A DNA stretch of 64,000 nucleotides. It comes from Leptospira abararensis. GTDB lineage: Bacteria; Spirochaetota; Leptospiria; Leptospirales; Leptospiraceae. A program made the translations under genes and the position numbers. A model generated the notes under the pieces. It had not been told where the DNA came from, did no database searches, and saw only the letters and a program-made list of their open reading frames with translations. The stretch lies in the NCBI RefSeq assembly GCF_016918735.1, contig NZ_JAFFPR010000022.1, positions 186,001 through 250,000 on the forward strand, in the 5' to 3' direction. Positions within the stretch are counted from its first letter, which is position 1, and every line of letters starts with the position of its first letter. Below are positions 39,854-49,709 of this stretch, piece after piece.

Positions 39854-40531
39854 TTAAGAGTTGGGAACTTGGCTTCTCACTTCTTTTAAAGTGGCCAATT
39901 CTTTTTTCCAAAGTTTTAGATCTTTCTCAGCAGAAACTTTTACATCGCCTGCTGGTTGTTTGTTTTCCATCCAATACTCGACCATTTGGATTCTTGATTC
40001 CAATTCATTGATCTTAAAATCAAAATACGCTTTTTGTGTTTTGGCCGATGGTCTTTCATTAGCATTCGGCTCTTCTGCCGAAGGTTTGTCGGACCATTTT
40101 TCTTTAGATATCGACGCTGAAATACTAGCGTCCATCGCAGTAAAAGAATCTAACATTTGAAGTTGTTCCTTCTCTTCTGCTTCTGTCATCCGAGTTTTGA
40201 TTTCGCGAGGGATGTAGAAATTTTTTGGATATTTCGCCGCAAAATCTCTCCACTCTTCTTTTACTTCTTCTTTACGATTTGGTTTTTTCTCCAAAGCAAA
40301 CGGCCAAAGCACCTCAGCCTGTGCCAATTCCAATTCTTCTGGATTGGGAGCGTCGGAAAACTCTGGATCGTCAAACAACGAATTGGCGTGACTTTCTGAC
40401 TTTCCGAAATCGGAATCGGTGACTTCTGTTTGTTTATTAGTTTTGTGTGAAGAAAACTTCCATACAACAAAAGAAAATAAAACCAATAGAAATCCACAAA
40501 CCGAAATGATACCTATAAACCGCTTGCTCAT
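39854..40531 (-). CDS. Hypothetical membrane-anchored protein
   Basis: This 225-residue protein has one N-terminal hydrophobic helix (about 6-25), then a Lys/Glu-rich soluble domain, with a coiled-coil-like C-terminal part (about 165-220). I know no family. It starts 11 bp after the SGNH hydrolase gene stops and is followed by a strong terminator, so it is the last gene of that two-gene unit and may act with the hydrolase in the envelope. Confidence 0.7.
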   Translation of the reverse strand: MSKRFIGIISVCGFLLVLFSFVVWKFSSHKTNKQTEVTDSDFGKSESHANSLFDDPEFSDAPNPEELELAQAEVLWPFALEKKPNRKEEVKEEWRDFAAKYPKNFYIPREIKTRMTEAEEKEQLQMLDSFTAMDASISASISKEKWSDKPSAEEPNANERPSAKTQKAYFDFKINELESRIQMVEYWMENKQPAGDVKVSAEKDLKLWKKELATLKEVRSQVPNS

Positions 40532-40542
40532 TGTTTAACCCC

Positions 40543-41808
40543 TTATGTAAAGATAGAAATTACCCAAGAAATTGCCTGACCAAAGATGTTCTCTGTGAGG
40601 AATTTCTTTAAGTCCACTGGGTTTCTATTAAGTGAATCGTAATACCAAGCAGTATACTCGCTTACTTGCGGAATTGAGTATCCGTAACGAGAGTTAATTG
40701 CTTTGATTAGTTCATTTGCAAATAGAGAATGTCCATACATATTTGGGTGAACACCATCTAAACCAAAAACTCCCGGTTGGTTTGGCAGAGGCCAGTTTGC
40801 TCTTGCGTTTCCAGGAGACCAACCATCTGCACTACGGATCGGTCTTCCATTTTCTTTTAAATCATCAAAAATCACTCGTAAGTCAGCAACTGCAAAACGC
40901 ATAGTAGCTGCCTGTGCTTTGATTTCGTTGTTCAACATATTTAAGAAAGTGGAAATGGATGCGATCTCATTTGCATCGAGAACTTGGTTTGGATCTGATA
41001 CAGAATTTCGAAAAAATGCTTTGAGTCCTGTATAATTTGCACGCCCGTTTGGATCTTTGTAATTTTCGAGAAATGCAATGGCAGTTACGTTTGGAACGGT
41101 AAAGAGAACTCCACCTTGCAAACTTCCCATAACAGACATTCTACGGAAAAATTCACGAATATCTCTTTTGAATCTTGTTTCATCTAAACAATCTGTAGAT
41201 GTATGAAGTGCAGTACATAGAACGTGGTTGGCACCAGCTGACCCAAATAGAAAAGTTGGTTTCACTTTTTCCATCACTTGGGTTTGTGTTCCGGCATCGC
41301 GGAGACCAAATCTATGAAACTTATCTGGTTCTTGGCAATCAGCCACAGTTACCCAGCGGTAAGTGTACCAATACCATTTTGCCCAGTACCATTCTTTCTC
41401 TTGTTTGGTGGCAGTAATGTCTTCACATTTACCGGAAGTTTTAAGTAGACTTGTATACTCAGCACCAGTGATTCCGGCATGTGTCGGCAGAGAAACTGTA
41501 GAAGCATTTCCACCGATGATACTTTCTGCAATACAGAAAACACCACAGTCCCATTTCAGCACATCTTCTAAGTTTACAAAGGGTCCCTTTAGGACGTTGT
41601 ATGAAACAGAAGCACCTGCTTGTTTACTCACAAGGACAGGATAGGCCCAATCTTGTGTTTTTTTCTCTACGGTGACACCAAAGAAACCTTGGCTTAAGGA
41701 ATCTCCTACGACACCCACTCTTTGGAACATCTGGCTTTGGGTTTGTGCAGAGAGAGACCCCGCCAAAACCAAGGACAACACCAGTCCTATTGCTACTTTT
41801 GCTTTCAT
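40543..41808 (-). CDS. SGNH/GDSL-type hydrolase, exported
   Basis: This 421-residue precursor has a signal peptide (about 1-22, ending SLSAQ) and the SGNH blocks GDSLSQG (catalytic serine), GSAGANH, and [10 protein letters not shown] (catalytic Asp and His). It should hydrolyse an ester, perhaps of a lipid or acylated polymer, in the periplasm or outside the cell. The ATG at 41808 has GGGAGG 5 bases upstream. Two TTGAAC-N3-GTTCAA-like repeats lie upstream. Confidence 0.85.
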   Translation of the reverse strand: MKAKVAIGLVLSLVLAGSLSAQTQSQMFQRVGVVGDSLSQGFFGVTVEKKTQDWAYPVLVSKQAGASVSYNVLKGPFVNLEDVLKWDCGVFCIAESIIGGNASTVSLPTHAGITGAEYTSLLKTSGKCEDITATKQEKEWYWAKWYWYTYRWVTVADCQEPDKFHRFGLRDAGTQTQVMEKVKPTFLFGSAGANHVLCTALHTSTDCLDETRFKRDIREFFRRMSVMGSLQGGVLFTVPNVTAIAFLENYKDPNGRANYTGLKAFFRNSVSDPNQVLDANEIASISTFLNMLNNEIKAQAATMRFAVADLRVIFDDLKENGRPIRSADGWSPGNARANWPLPNQPGVFGLDGVHPNMYGHSLFANELIKAINSRYGYSIPQVSEYTAWYYDSLNRNPVDLKKFLTENIFGQAISWVISIFT

Positions 41809-41870
41809 ATTTCCTCCCAATCGAAACATTTTTAACATAATTTATACAATTGCCATAGATTCATGGCTTT

Positions 41871-41929
41871 TTGAACCAGTGTCAAATAATTTATTTCCGA
41901 ACCATTGAGATTTTTTGAACAAAGTTCAA
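41871..41929. promoter_or_regulatory. Paired TTGAAC-N3-GTTCAA repeats
   Basis: TTGAAC-CAG-TGTCAA (41871-41885) and TTGAAC-AAA-GTTCAA (41915-41929) are inverted repeats 44 bp apart, both preceded by a run of T. They lie between the divergent SGNH gene and the iron operon and could be operator sites. The regulator is unknown. Confidence 0.4.
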
Positions 41930-42028
41930 CGAATGATCAGAAACCAAAACCCTGATAAATATCAATCAGAGAATCAATAAAACCATTTGCCCTCCGGAGG
42001 CCTCACCGGAACGCTGTTTAATTAATAA

Positions 42029-42043
42029 TGAGAATCTATCTCA
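42029..42043 (+). promoter_or_regulatory. Fur-box-like operator of the imelysin-TonB operon
   Basis: TGAGAAT-C-TATCTCA is a 7-1-7 inverted repeat matching the proteobacterial-type Fur box TGAGAAT-N-ATTCTCA except for two positions. It follows a TAATAAT -10-like sequence and lies 18 bp before the first gene. It suggests repression by iron, but Fur binding in Leptospira is inferred. Confidence 0.6.
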
Positions 42044-42061
42044 ATTAGGAGAGAACCCGAT

Positions 42062-43354
42062 ATGACGTTGATGCGAAATCTTACATTCGTACTTTCACTT
42101 GGCCTTGTGCTGAATTATTGTACTCCCGAAAAGGAAAACTCTGATGCAAACCTTCTGGCAGCCTTAGCCCTTGCCGGTAGCGCTCCAAGCCAATCTGCCT
42201 TTCTGGAAACCTATGCTCAAATCGCCTTTGAAAATTATAGCGATTCGTATGCGGATGTGGTTGTCTTAAGGCAAAAAGTAGCTACCTTTGCGGCCAAAGC
42301 CTCCCCTTCTCTTTCGGAACTCAATGAACTGAAGACTTACTGGAGAAGAGCCAGACGAAGTTATTTACAAACGGAGATCTTTCGATTTAGCCAAGGACCT
42401 ATTGATAACCCAGCCCTTACAGGAGGAGTCGAATTAGAACCTTTAATGAATGCATGGCCTTTGGATGAGGGTTATATTGATACTGTGATCTTAGCAGGAA
42501 CAATCACAAAACAAGGATTAATTGATGCAAACGGAGGCGATTGTTCCGGTGGAACCTGCCATGATGGTGACGCTGCTAAAAATATTTCAGTTGGTTGGCA
42601 TGCTATTGAATACCTGTTATGGGGTGCTGATGCCCAAAATAACTTCACTCCGGGTAACTCCATTACACAAACGAATTTCACAACAGCCAATGGTTCCGGA
42701 AGTGCCGCAGCAAAACGTTCTGCTTATCTATTATATGCAACAGAAATTCTAGAAGCCCATCTTCTTCTTTTGAAAAATTCTTGGGATCCAACACTATCCA
42801 CTTCCTATGTTTCTAAATTCAAATCAAGTGCCACTTCCTTTGAAAACATCCTACGAGGGATTGCTAGATTTTCTGGTGGGGAATGGGGAGGAGAAAGAAT
42901 GACCGGAGTATTTGGTGGAGAACAAGAAGAAGAACATTCCTGTTTTTCGGACAATACAAAAGCAGATTTCTACTATGATGCCAAAGGATTAGATAATCTT
43001 TATAATGGTTCTTATACTGGCTCTAAAACTATAAATGGGTATGGATTAAAAAATCTTTTGGGCAATGAATCAAGTTATATCAAAGAACGAATTGCAACAG
43101 CAGAACTTTTTTGTCTGAATGAATTTACCGAAGATGTATCACTCAACCAAGCTTGTAATAACTCCATCATTTCTAGCCGATTTGATCGGATGATTGCTAC
43201 TGTGAATGTATCTGGTTCTGTAACTGAAAACGCGGACTATAATATTTTCCGTTACCAAATCCAACCAGCAGTTCAAGAAATTGCAAAAGCATTACAAAGA
43301 TCTGCCGCAAGTTATGGTGTCTCCATTGGAGATGACGGCTTAGTGCTCCAATAA
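42062..43354 (+). CDS. IrpA-like imelysin lipoprotein (COG3487, M75)
   Basis: The 430-residue precursor has a signal peptide and lipobox LNYC (C20). The imelysin motif GxHxxE is present as GWH180AIE183. The sequences CSGGTCHDGD and EEEHSCFSDNT also match IrpA-like proteins. Members are iron-regulated and thought to bind iron or a partner protein at the surface; peptidase activity has not been shown. It opens a five-gene operon with a Fur-like box before it and AGGAG before the start. Confidence 0.85.
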   Translation: MTLMRNLTFVLSLGLVLNYCTPEKENSDANLLAALALAGSAPSQSAFLETYAQIAFENYSDSYADVVVLRQKVATFAAKASPSLSELNELKTYWRRARRSYLQTEIFRFSQGPIDNPALTGGVELEPLMNAWPLDEGYIDTVILAGTITKQGLIDANGGDCSGGTCHDGDAAKNISVGWHAIEYLLWGADAQNNFTPGNSITQTNFTTANGSGSAAAKRSAYLLYATEILEAHLLLLKNSWDPTLSTSYVSKFKSSATSFENILRGIARFSGGEWGGERMTGVFGGEQEEEHSCFSDNTKADFYYDAKGLDNLYNGSYTGSKTINGYGLKNLLGNESSYIKERIATAELFCLNEFTEDVSLNQACNNSIISSRFDRMIATVNVSGSVTENADYNIFRYQIQPAVQEIAKALQRSAASYGVSIGDDGLVLQ

Positions 43355-43362
43355 ATATAGAA

Positions 43363-44889
43363 ATGAAAACAAAACACCTTATCCTACTGATAATTTTTTC
43401 TCTTCTTTTTTCTTGCAAAAAAAAAGAAAACGATGATGTTACTACTGCTCTTATCCTTGCTGCCATTATATCCTCTCCCCCATGTTCTTCGGGAGATTTT
43501 TTAAACGACCCTTGTGAACAATTTAGCGGTGGAGATACTACTACTTTCGATTCCACAGAGTCTGCTTTCGATTTAGAAGCAGCCAATGTAGTAGATGCAA
43601 AGAGGTCCATTGACTTCCAAGATGGGAATGCAAATTTCAACCGCACTTGGCTTCCTTCTGGAAATTCTTCAGTAGCGGGACTTGGTCCTGTTTTTAACAA
43701 TCGCTCTTGCCAAGGTTGCCACGTCAAAGACGGAAGAGGACGACCTCCTGCCGATGGAACTAGTCTTGCCTCTATGCTTATCCGATTAAGTGTTACTGGA
43801 TCCAATCCCACAACTGGTGGTCCCGTTGCTATGACCAATTTTGGAACACAATTAAATACAGAAGGTATTTTAGAATTTGGAACAGGCACACAAATTCCCA
43901 AAGAAGGAACTGTAACCATTACTTATACAGAAGAATCAGGAACATTTCCAGACGGTGAAATTTATTCCTTACGTAAACCAAGTTATGCGATTACATGGAA
44001 TGTAGGTGGTGGTGCTACTCAAATCAATGTGACAAACCCAGGCCAACCCTACCATCCAACAAACAATGCTTCGGGAAGTTATTTTATTTCTCCAAGAACT
44101 GCACCAATGATGCCAGGACTTGGACTCCTCGAAGCAATCCCTGAGTCTACCATTCGTTCCTTTGCTGATGTAACAGACTCCAATGGAGATGGAGTTTCTG
44201 GAAAACCAAATCTTGTTTGGGATACAACACAAGCCAAAACCTTTCTCGGAAGGTTTGGTTGGAAAGCAAACCAACCCAATTTAAACCACCAAAATGCCAG
44301 TGCATTTTTAGGTGATATTGGACTAACAACAGCTATATTTCCTACGGAAAATTGTGCAACTGGACAATCCCTCTGTGCAGCAAGTCCCACCGGAAATGGA
44401 ACAAACCCTGAAATTTCAAATGATCGTTTATCGCGCGTTACGTTCTACACTAGTTTAGTGAGTGTTCCTGGACGAAGGGGGTGGCGAACAGAGGATGTCA
44501 AAAAAGGAAAAGATTTATTTATCCAAATCGGATGTTCTTCTTGCCATATCCCAAGAATGAAAACGGGAGATCACCCCATTCCAGAAGTAGCAAACCAAGA
44601 GATACGACCCTATACAGATTTACTTTTACATGATATGGGTGATGGACTTAGCGATTTTCGCTCTGACTTTTTGGCAATGGGAAATGAATGGAGAACCACT
44701 CCACTTTGGGGCCTTGGCCTGATTGAAAGGGTCAATGGTCATGAACTTTTACTGCATGATGGAAGAGCCCGAGGTGTACAAGAAGCAATTCTTTGGCATG
44801 GAGGAGAAGCAGAACAAAGTAAAAACAATTACAAACAATTACCCAAAGAATCTAGAGCCAAGGTCATCAGTTTTCTTAAATCTTTATGA
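43363..44889 (+). CDS. Di-haem oxidoreductase (COG3488), lipoprotein
   Basis: This 508-residue precursor has the lipobox LFSC near residue 18 and two c-haem motifs, C116-QGC-H120 and C391-SSC-H395. It belongs to the COG3488 family that often lies between COG3487 and COG3489 imelysins. It probably handles electrons in the periplasm during iron acquisition, for example oxidising or reducing iron; this is inference. It starts 8 bp after the first imelysin and has a 4-bp ATGA overlap with the second. Confidence 0.86.
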   Translation: MKTKHLILLIIFSLLFSCKKKENDDVTTALILAAIISSPPCSSGDFLNDPCEQFSGGDTTTFDSTESAFDLEAANVVDAKRSIDFQDGNANFNRTWLPSGNSSVAGLGPVFNNRSCQGCHVKDGRGRPPADGTSLASMLIRLSVTGSNPTTGGPVAMTNFGTQLNTEGILEFGTGTQIPKEGTVTITYTEESGTFPDGEIYSLRKPSYAITWNVGGGATQINVTNPGQPYHPTNNASGSYFISPRTAPMMPGLGLLEAIPESTIRSFADVTDSNGDGVSGKPNLVWDTTQAKTFLGRFGWKANQPNLNHQNASAFLGDIGLTTAIFPTENCATGQSLCAASPTGNGTNPEISNDRLSRVTFYTSLVSVPGRRGWRTEDVKKGKDLFIQIGCSSCHIPRMKTGDHPIPEVANQEIRPYTDLLLHDMGDGLSDFRSDFLAMGNEWRTTPLWGLGLIERVNGHELLLHDGRARGVQEAILWHGGEAEQSKNNYKQLPKESRAKVISFLKSL

Positions 44890-46022
44890 ATCCAACTAGT
44901 CTTAAATCGAAAATCCTAATATACGGGTTCTATCTATTATTGTTTAATTGTGGAGTCCAATCAGATGGTGCATCCGAAAAAGCACAGATTTTAGGTTTGG
45001 TAGATACCTACCTAAGGACATATACAACATCCAGTTTGCTTGTTGATATTTCCAACAATCTAATCATCCCCAAGTATACAAATTTGGACCAAAAGGTATC
45101 TGCTCTGCAAACCGCAGCGGCTGCCTACACTGCCACACAAGATACGAACAACTTGAACCTTATTCGAAATGCTTGGATGGAAGCCGATTTAGCATATAAA
45201 CAAATTGAATGGGCTTATTTTGGGCCAGCTAACATTCCTTATAATGTTTATCTTTTTTTAGATAGTTATTCTCGGGCATTTCCCATTGACCCAACCTCAA
45301 TCGAATCAAAAATTACCTCGAATTTAGCGCCGAGTGGCCTTCGTGTAGATGGTTTGGACACTGTGGAATATCTTCTTTTTAAGGATAACATAGGCACCAC
45401 AAACACTGCCTTTGCTGACACAAATCGTAGAACCTACCTAACAAAACTAATCCAAGATATTAAAACGCAAACAGGTCTCCTGATTTTCCATTGGGATAAA
45501 TCGAGAACTTCTTCTTTTTATTATTCTTTTACAAATGCAGGAAAAGGAAGCAGAGAGTATCCCAACACCAAAGACGGACTCACTGAATTAACAAACCAAA
45601 TGGTATTCTTTTGTAATACAATTGTAGATACCAAAATTGCTGAACCTTCTGGATTACGAGCTACCAATTTAGGTGTAAAAGACATCACAAAAGTAGAAAC
45701 ACCTTATGCCAACTTATCCCTTGACTCTCTTTTACAAAACCTCCAAGGTTTCTCTGATCTTGGAGAAGCCGGTCTCTATAAATTTTTAGCACTCCGAAGT
45801 GAAACAGTGGTTCCGAGACTTCAGGAACAAATCCGAATCAGTTCAACATCAGTGAGTTTCATAAAGTCGAAGTATGGAACCTTACAAAATGCAATCACAA
45901 TAGGAAATAACGATGTGGAAGTAATGCTCAATGAATTTAAAAAACTAAGAGTTTTGATTAGTACAGAACTGATCAGTTCACTTGGAGGAACCATCGGAGT
46001 GAGTTCAAATGACGGTGATTAA
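44886..46022 (+). CDS. Imelysin-like lipoprotein, COG3489 type
   Basis: The 378-residue precursor has the lipobox LFNC (C22). The imelysin fold is suggested by the motif region RVDGLDTVEYLLF, but the histidine of GxHxxE is replaced by aspartate (D158) with E161 kept. It has probably lost or altered a metal or catalytic site, as is common in COG3489 members. It is coupled to the genes before and after, and overlaps the HTTM gene by 14 bp. Confidence 0.8.
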   Translation: MNPTSLKSKILIYGFYLLLFNCGVQSDGASEKAQILGLVDTYLRTYTTSSLLVDISNNLIIPKYTNLDQKVSALQTAAAAYTATQDTNNLNLIRNAWMEADLAYKQIEWAYFGPANIPYNVYLFLDSYSRAFPIDPTSIESKITSNLAPSGLRVDGLDTVEYLLFKDNIGTTNTAFADTNRRTYLTKLIQDIKTQTGLLIFHWDKSRTSSFYYSFTNAGKGSREYPNTKDGLTELTNQMVFFCNTIVDTKIAEPSGLRATNLGVKDITKVETPYANLSLDSLLQNLQGFSDLGEAGLYKFLALRSETVVPRLQEQIRISSTSVSFIKSKYGTLQNAITIGNNDVEVMLNEFKKLRVLISTELISSLGGTIGVSSNDGD

Positions 46023-47331
46023 ATATTTATCTAATCCCGTATCTTCGCTTTCTTTACATTTCTTTCGCATTGGATATGGATTTGCGACAACGATTTTAAT
46101 CTCCCGATATTTCTATTTTGGATGGATTCATTCTTACTTTATCAAACCAAGTTTTTTTTTCAAACACTTTGGTTGGGAATGGATCCACCCACTACCATCA
46201 GCATTTACTTATGTTTTGTTTGGGATTCTACTTATCACTTCGTTTGGAATTTTTCTCGGATATTTTTTACGATTCAACCTCTTTGTGTTTACCCTTGGGT
46301 TTACATGGTTTCACTTTTCAGATGCCACCATTTACCTGAATCATTATTACCTTATTTCCTTACTCGGCTTTTTACTTTGGTTATCGCCTGTTAGTAAAAT
46401 CAAGATACCAACCTTTCGATGGAGAGATTGGTTAAACAATGCAAAACCAATTCCAAAACTTTGGCTGTATGCATTCCGGTTGCAAATGGGACTTGTCTAT
46501 TTTTTTGGAGGGATCGCCAAACTTCAACCTGACTGGTTATTCGAAGCTCTCCCTTTGAAGCTATGGTTGTATCAATCGGAAGGAAAATTTCCACTCCTCG
46601 ATCCCCTACTAGGCCTTCCCTTCACGGCATTTGTCTTCTCTTGGATTGGAGTCATTTTTGATTTGTCAGTTCCCTTTTTACTTTGTATAAAAAGGTTTCG
46701 ATTTCTGGCATGGTTTGTTGTCCTTTTCTTTCATTCCTTCACAGCCTTTCTTTTTCCGATCGGTGTGTTCCCTATTGTAATGAGCCTTTCTTCATTGATT
46801 TTTTTTGCACCTGACTGGCCACGCACTCTTATTAACCGTGTTTTAAAAAATAAAATTCTGATTTCAGAAGGATCGAAATTTCCATCAGAAAATCACTGGA
46901 ATGAGTTTGGAATTAAAGAATATGTTTTACTCGCCTATCTTCTATTACAGGTAACGATTCCTTTTCGGCATATACTTTATCCTGGGCAAGTAATTTGGAC
47001 AGAGGAAGCGATCAAATTTTCCTGGCAAGTGATGGTAGCAGACAAAGTGGGTACAGCAGTATTTTTTTTACAAAATAAACAAATTGATCCGAAAGAAATT
47101 CTGACTGACTACCAATACCGGATGATGACCATCCAACCAGAACACATTTTACAATTTGCAAGATACTTACAAAAACAGGAATATAAACTAACTGGCATCA
47201 AAGATACCCCTGTCTATGTCCAATCCCATGTTTCGATTAATGGGAAACCGGCTCGTCCCTTGTTTTCACCTAACGAAGATCTAACTAAAATCAAAATAAA
47301 TTTTTCCCCCTTACAAGGACTCATTCGATGA
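46009..47331 (+). CDS. HTTM-domain membrane protein, gamma-carboxylase-like
   Basis: This 440-residue protein has many membrane helices and the HTTM (vitamin K-dependent gamma-carboxylase-like) pattern, including RLQMGLVYFFGGIAKLQPDW. Bacterial homologues are of unknown function and are seen next to imelysin and di-haem genes. In this operon it may modify or move an iron carrier or haem protein; that is inference. A GTG at 46015 is a possible alternative start. It overlaps both neighbours by 14 and 4 bp. Confidence 0.82.
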   Translation: MTVIKYLSNPVSSLSLHFFRIGYGFATTILISRYFYFGWIHSYFIKPSFFFKHFGWEWIHPLPSAFTYVLFGILLITSFGIFLGYFLRFNLFVFTLGFTWFHFSDATIYLNHYYLISLLGFLLWLSPVSKIKIPTFRWRDWLNNAKPIPKLWLYAFRLQMGLVYFFGGIAKLQPDWLFEALPLKLWLYQSEGKFPLLDPLLGLPFTAFVFSWIGVIFDLSVPFLLCIKRFRFLAWFVVLFFHSFTAFLFPIGVFPIVMSLSSLIFFAPDWPRTLINRVLKNKILISEGSKFPSENHWNEFGIKEYVLLAYLLLQVTIPFRHILYPGQVIWTEEAIKFSWQVMVADKVGTAVFFLQNKQIDPKEILTDYQYRMMTIQPEHILQFARYLQKQEYKLTGIKDTPVYVQSHVSINGKPARPLFSPNEDLTKIKINFSPLQGLIR

Positions 47332-49709
47332 ACTTTCGAAACCTAACCAATTCCCTTATTTTTCTCCTGATCTTTCTAGGAAATAAAGAAATCTTTTCTC
47401 AAGACAAGACTGAAGACCAAGGAACTAAACCCCAAAAGAATGAAGGGATTCATGTCATTGGAAACAAAAAGGAAGACTTAAAAAAAATTCCAGGGTCAGC
47501 TTACATCATCGACAAAAAATATTTAGAGGAAGCCTCTCCCACTGATCCTATGGAAGCTTTAAGGAGATCTCCAGGTGCCAGTGTACGTTTCCAAGACGGA
47601 GCAGGTCTTACACCAAACATTGGTTTTAGGGGTGTGAGCAATGAAGAATCCAGAAAAACACTGATTTTAGAAGATGGAATTTTAACTTCACTTTCTCCTT
47701 ATGGCCAACCAGAAAGTTATTATTCTCCTTCCATTGAAAGAATGGAGAGAATTGAAATCATTAAAGGCTCAGGTTCAATTTTATTTGGACCAAATACCAT
47801 TGGGGGAATTGTCAATTTTGTCACTAAACGTCCGCCAGTTGAATCCATTTTTTATACAAAGAATGTGGGAGGAGAAAATGGGTATTTATCCACTTACAAT
47901 TCATATGGAAAAAGTTTTGGATCGAGCGCTTTTGAAGTTTCTTTACTGAGAAAACAGGGAAATGGATTTCGTAATCACCAAAGTTTCGACGTTACCGAAG
48001 GCAATGTTAAATGGATTCAAGATTGGAACGAAAACCATAGCACAACCATTAAGTTAGGGTATCATATGCAAAATGCCGAGTCCACTTATCTAGGTTTGTC
48101 ACAAGGGCTTTTCCGAATGGATCCAAAAATCAATCCTGCAGAATATGATGAAAAACAATTAAACCGAAGCCAAACAATCATTTCTCATAATTGGAAATTA
48201 TCTGATGACCATAACCTCATCATTCGAGGATATTTTTCGCAAGCAGAAAGAAATTGGGCGAGGCAAGATTTTTTATCTGGGAAATCGACAACAGGTGGAT
48301 ATCTGAATGCTCCCTTAGACACAATTCGTACATACTCACCCGGTATCATTGGCAATCGCCCCGGAGATACAATCTATATGCGAGATTCTTACATCAGTCG
48401 GGACCAATCCTTTATGGTGGGTGGAGTTGAGACAAAACTCGAATCAAAATTTTCTACCTTAGGACTCAAACATGAAACAGACATTGGCGTTCGGATTCAT
48501 GGGGAAAATAATTTAACACAAACGAATGTGAAAAAAACTGATGATCCTTTAGGTTATCTTTCCAAGGCGATCATCCAAGAAGACTCTCTCGTAAATAATT
48601 TAATCCAACCATCACTTCCTAACTTTAATTTGAATCGGCAAGAACGAAAGATTGAATCTTTGGCCGCTTATTTCCAAGATAGAATTCAACTTTCTGAAAA
48701 CTGGAAATTAATTCCCGGTGTTCGTTACGAAGAAGTAAGACAAAAAGCAATCACAACAAGAAGGCAAGCTACAGCAGAAGACTACCGACTTGGCGCCGTG
48801 CTACCAAATGATGTTTCGGTAAACCGAAGAAGCTCTAGTGAATCGAGAACTCATGTGATCCTTCCGGGCCTCGGCATCACCTATGATATAACAAAAAAAT
48901 TCATTTGGTTTTCCGGAGCGCACAAAGGATTTTCACCACCAACCTTTGGTACTTCTTTCAGTCCTCAAGGGAATGATTACCGGCTAAAACCAGAAACATC
49001 TACAAATTATGAAACCGGAATACGAGGAGATATTACATCCTATTTATACACAGAACTTGTTGGTTACAAAATGTATTTTCGCGACCAAATTATCAATGTA
49101 AACGAGGTAGGCGGCGAAAATGGAATTAGACCGGCAAATACTGGTTACTCGACACATACTGGCGGTGAATCCGTATTTGTCTGGGATCCAGCAAAAATGC
49201 AAAAATCTGAATGGCGAATTCCTATTGAATTCATTTACTCACGAATTGAAGCAAAATCCAGAAGTTTTAACCCATTCCCAGTATCTCAAACCAGTGATGG
49301 AAGAGAAGTTATAGAATATTTGCCAGCATATACAGTGAACAATTACCAATACATACCAACAGACACAACAGGTAATTATTTACCTTATGTACCGAAAGAA
49401 ACAATCACGACAGCGGTTAGTGTCTCCTCACCTCAAGGATATTACGGTCGGCTAGAATACCAATACATTGGAAAACAATACTCCGATTTATTAAACACAA
49501 AAGATGAATCAGAAGATGGTAATAAAGGAATCATCCCAAAAGTGGAATTATGGAATACAAGTTTTGGTTACAGGTCTCCAGATAAATGGTCTGTGTTTAT
49601 CAATGCAAAAAACATTCAAGACAAACAGTATGTCTCAGGCCGGTTACCAACAGGCATCCAGCCAGGGCCTTTCCGCCAAATCAATGTTGGATTCACTCTG
49701 GAGTTGTAA
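47328..49709 (+). CDS. TonB-dependent outer-membrane receptor, FecA-like
   Basis: The 793-residue precursor has a signal peptide (about 1-25) and a plug domain (about 50-165, with IPGSAYIIDKKYLEE and GSILFGPNTIGGIVNF). A 22-strand-type barrel follows, ending in ...NVGFTLEL. It resembles Fe(III)-dicitrate-type receptors but has no extra signalling domain. The ligand is inferred to be an iron complex, from the operon and the Fur-like box. It is last in the operon. Confidence 0.86.
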   Translation: MNFRNLTNSLIFLLIFLGNKEIFSQDKTEDQGTKPQKNEGIHVIGNKKEDLKKIPGSAYIIDKKYLEEASPTDPMEALRRSPGASVRFQDGAGLTPNIGFRGVSNEESRKTLILEDGILTSLSPYGQPESYYSPSIERMERIEIIKGSGSILFGPNTIGGIVNFVTKRPPVESIFYTKNVGGENGYLSTYNSYGKSFGSSAFEVSLLRKQGNGFRNHQSFDVTEGNVKWIQDWNENHSTTIKLGYHMQNAESTYLGLSQGLFRMDPKINPAEYDEKQLNRSQTIISHNWKLSDDHNLIIRGYFSQAERNWARQDFLSGKSTTGGYLNAPLDTIRTYSPGIIGNRPGDTIYMRDSYISRDQSFMVGGVETKLESKFSTLGLKHETDIGVRIHGENNLTQTNVKKTDDPLGYLSKAIIQEDSLVNNLIQPSLPNFNLNRQERKIESLAAYFQDRIQLSENWKLIPGVRYEEVRQKAITTRRQATAEDYRLGAVLPNDVSVNRRSSSESRTHVILPGLGITYDITKKFIWFSGAHKGFSPPTFGTSFSPQGNDYRLKPETSTNYETGIRGDITSYLYTELVGYKMYFRDQIINVNEVGGENGIRPANTGYSTHTGGESVFVWDPAKMQKSEWRIPIEFIYSRIEAKSRSFNPFPVSQTSDGREVIEYLPAYTVNNYQYIPTDTTGNYLPYVPKETITTAVSVSSPQGYYGRLEYQYIGKQYSDLLNTKDESEDGNKGIIPKVELWNTSFGYRSPDKWSVFINAKNIQDKQYVSGRLPTGIQPGPFRQINVGFTLEL

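Noticed and set aside
41991..42000. CCTCCGGAGG palindrome before the iron operon
   Set aside because: A lone 10-bp palindrome with no second copy; it could be chance.
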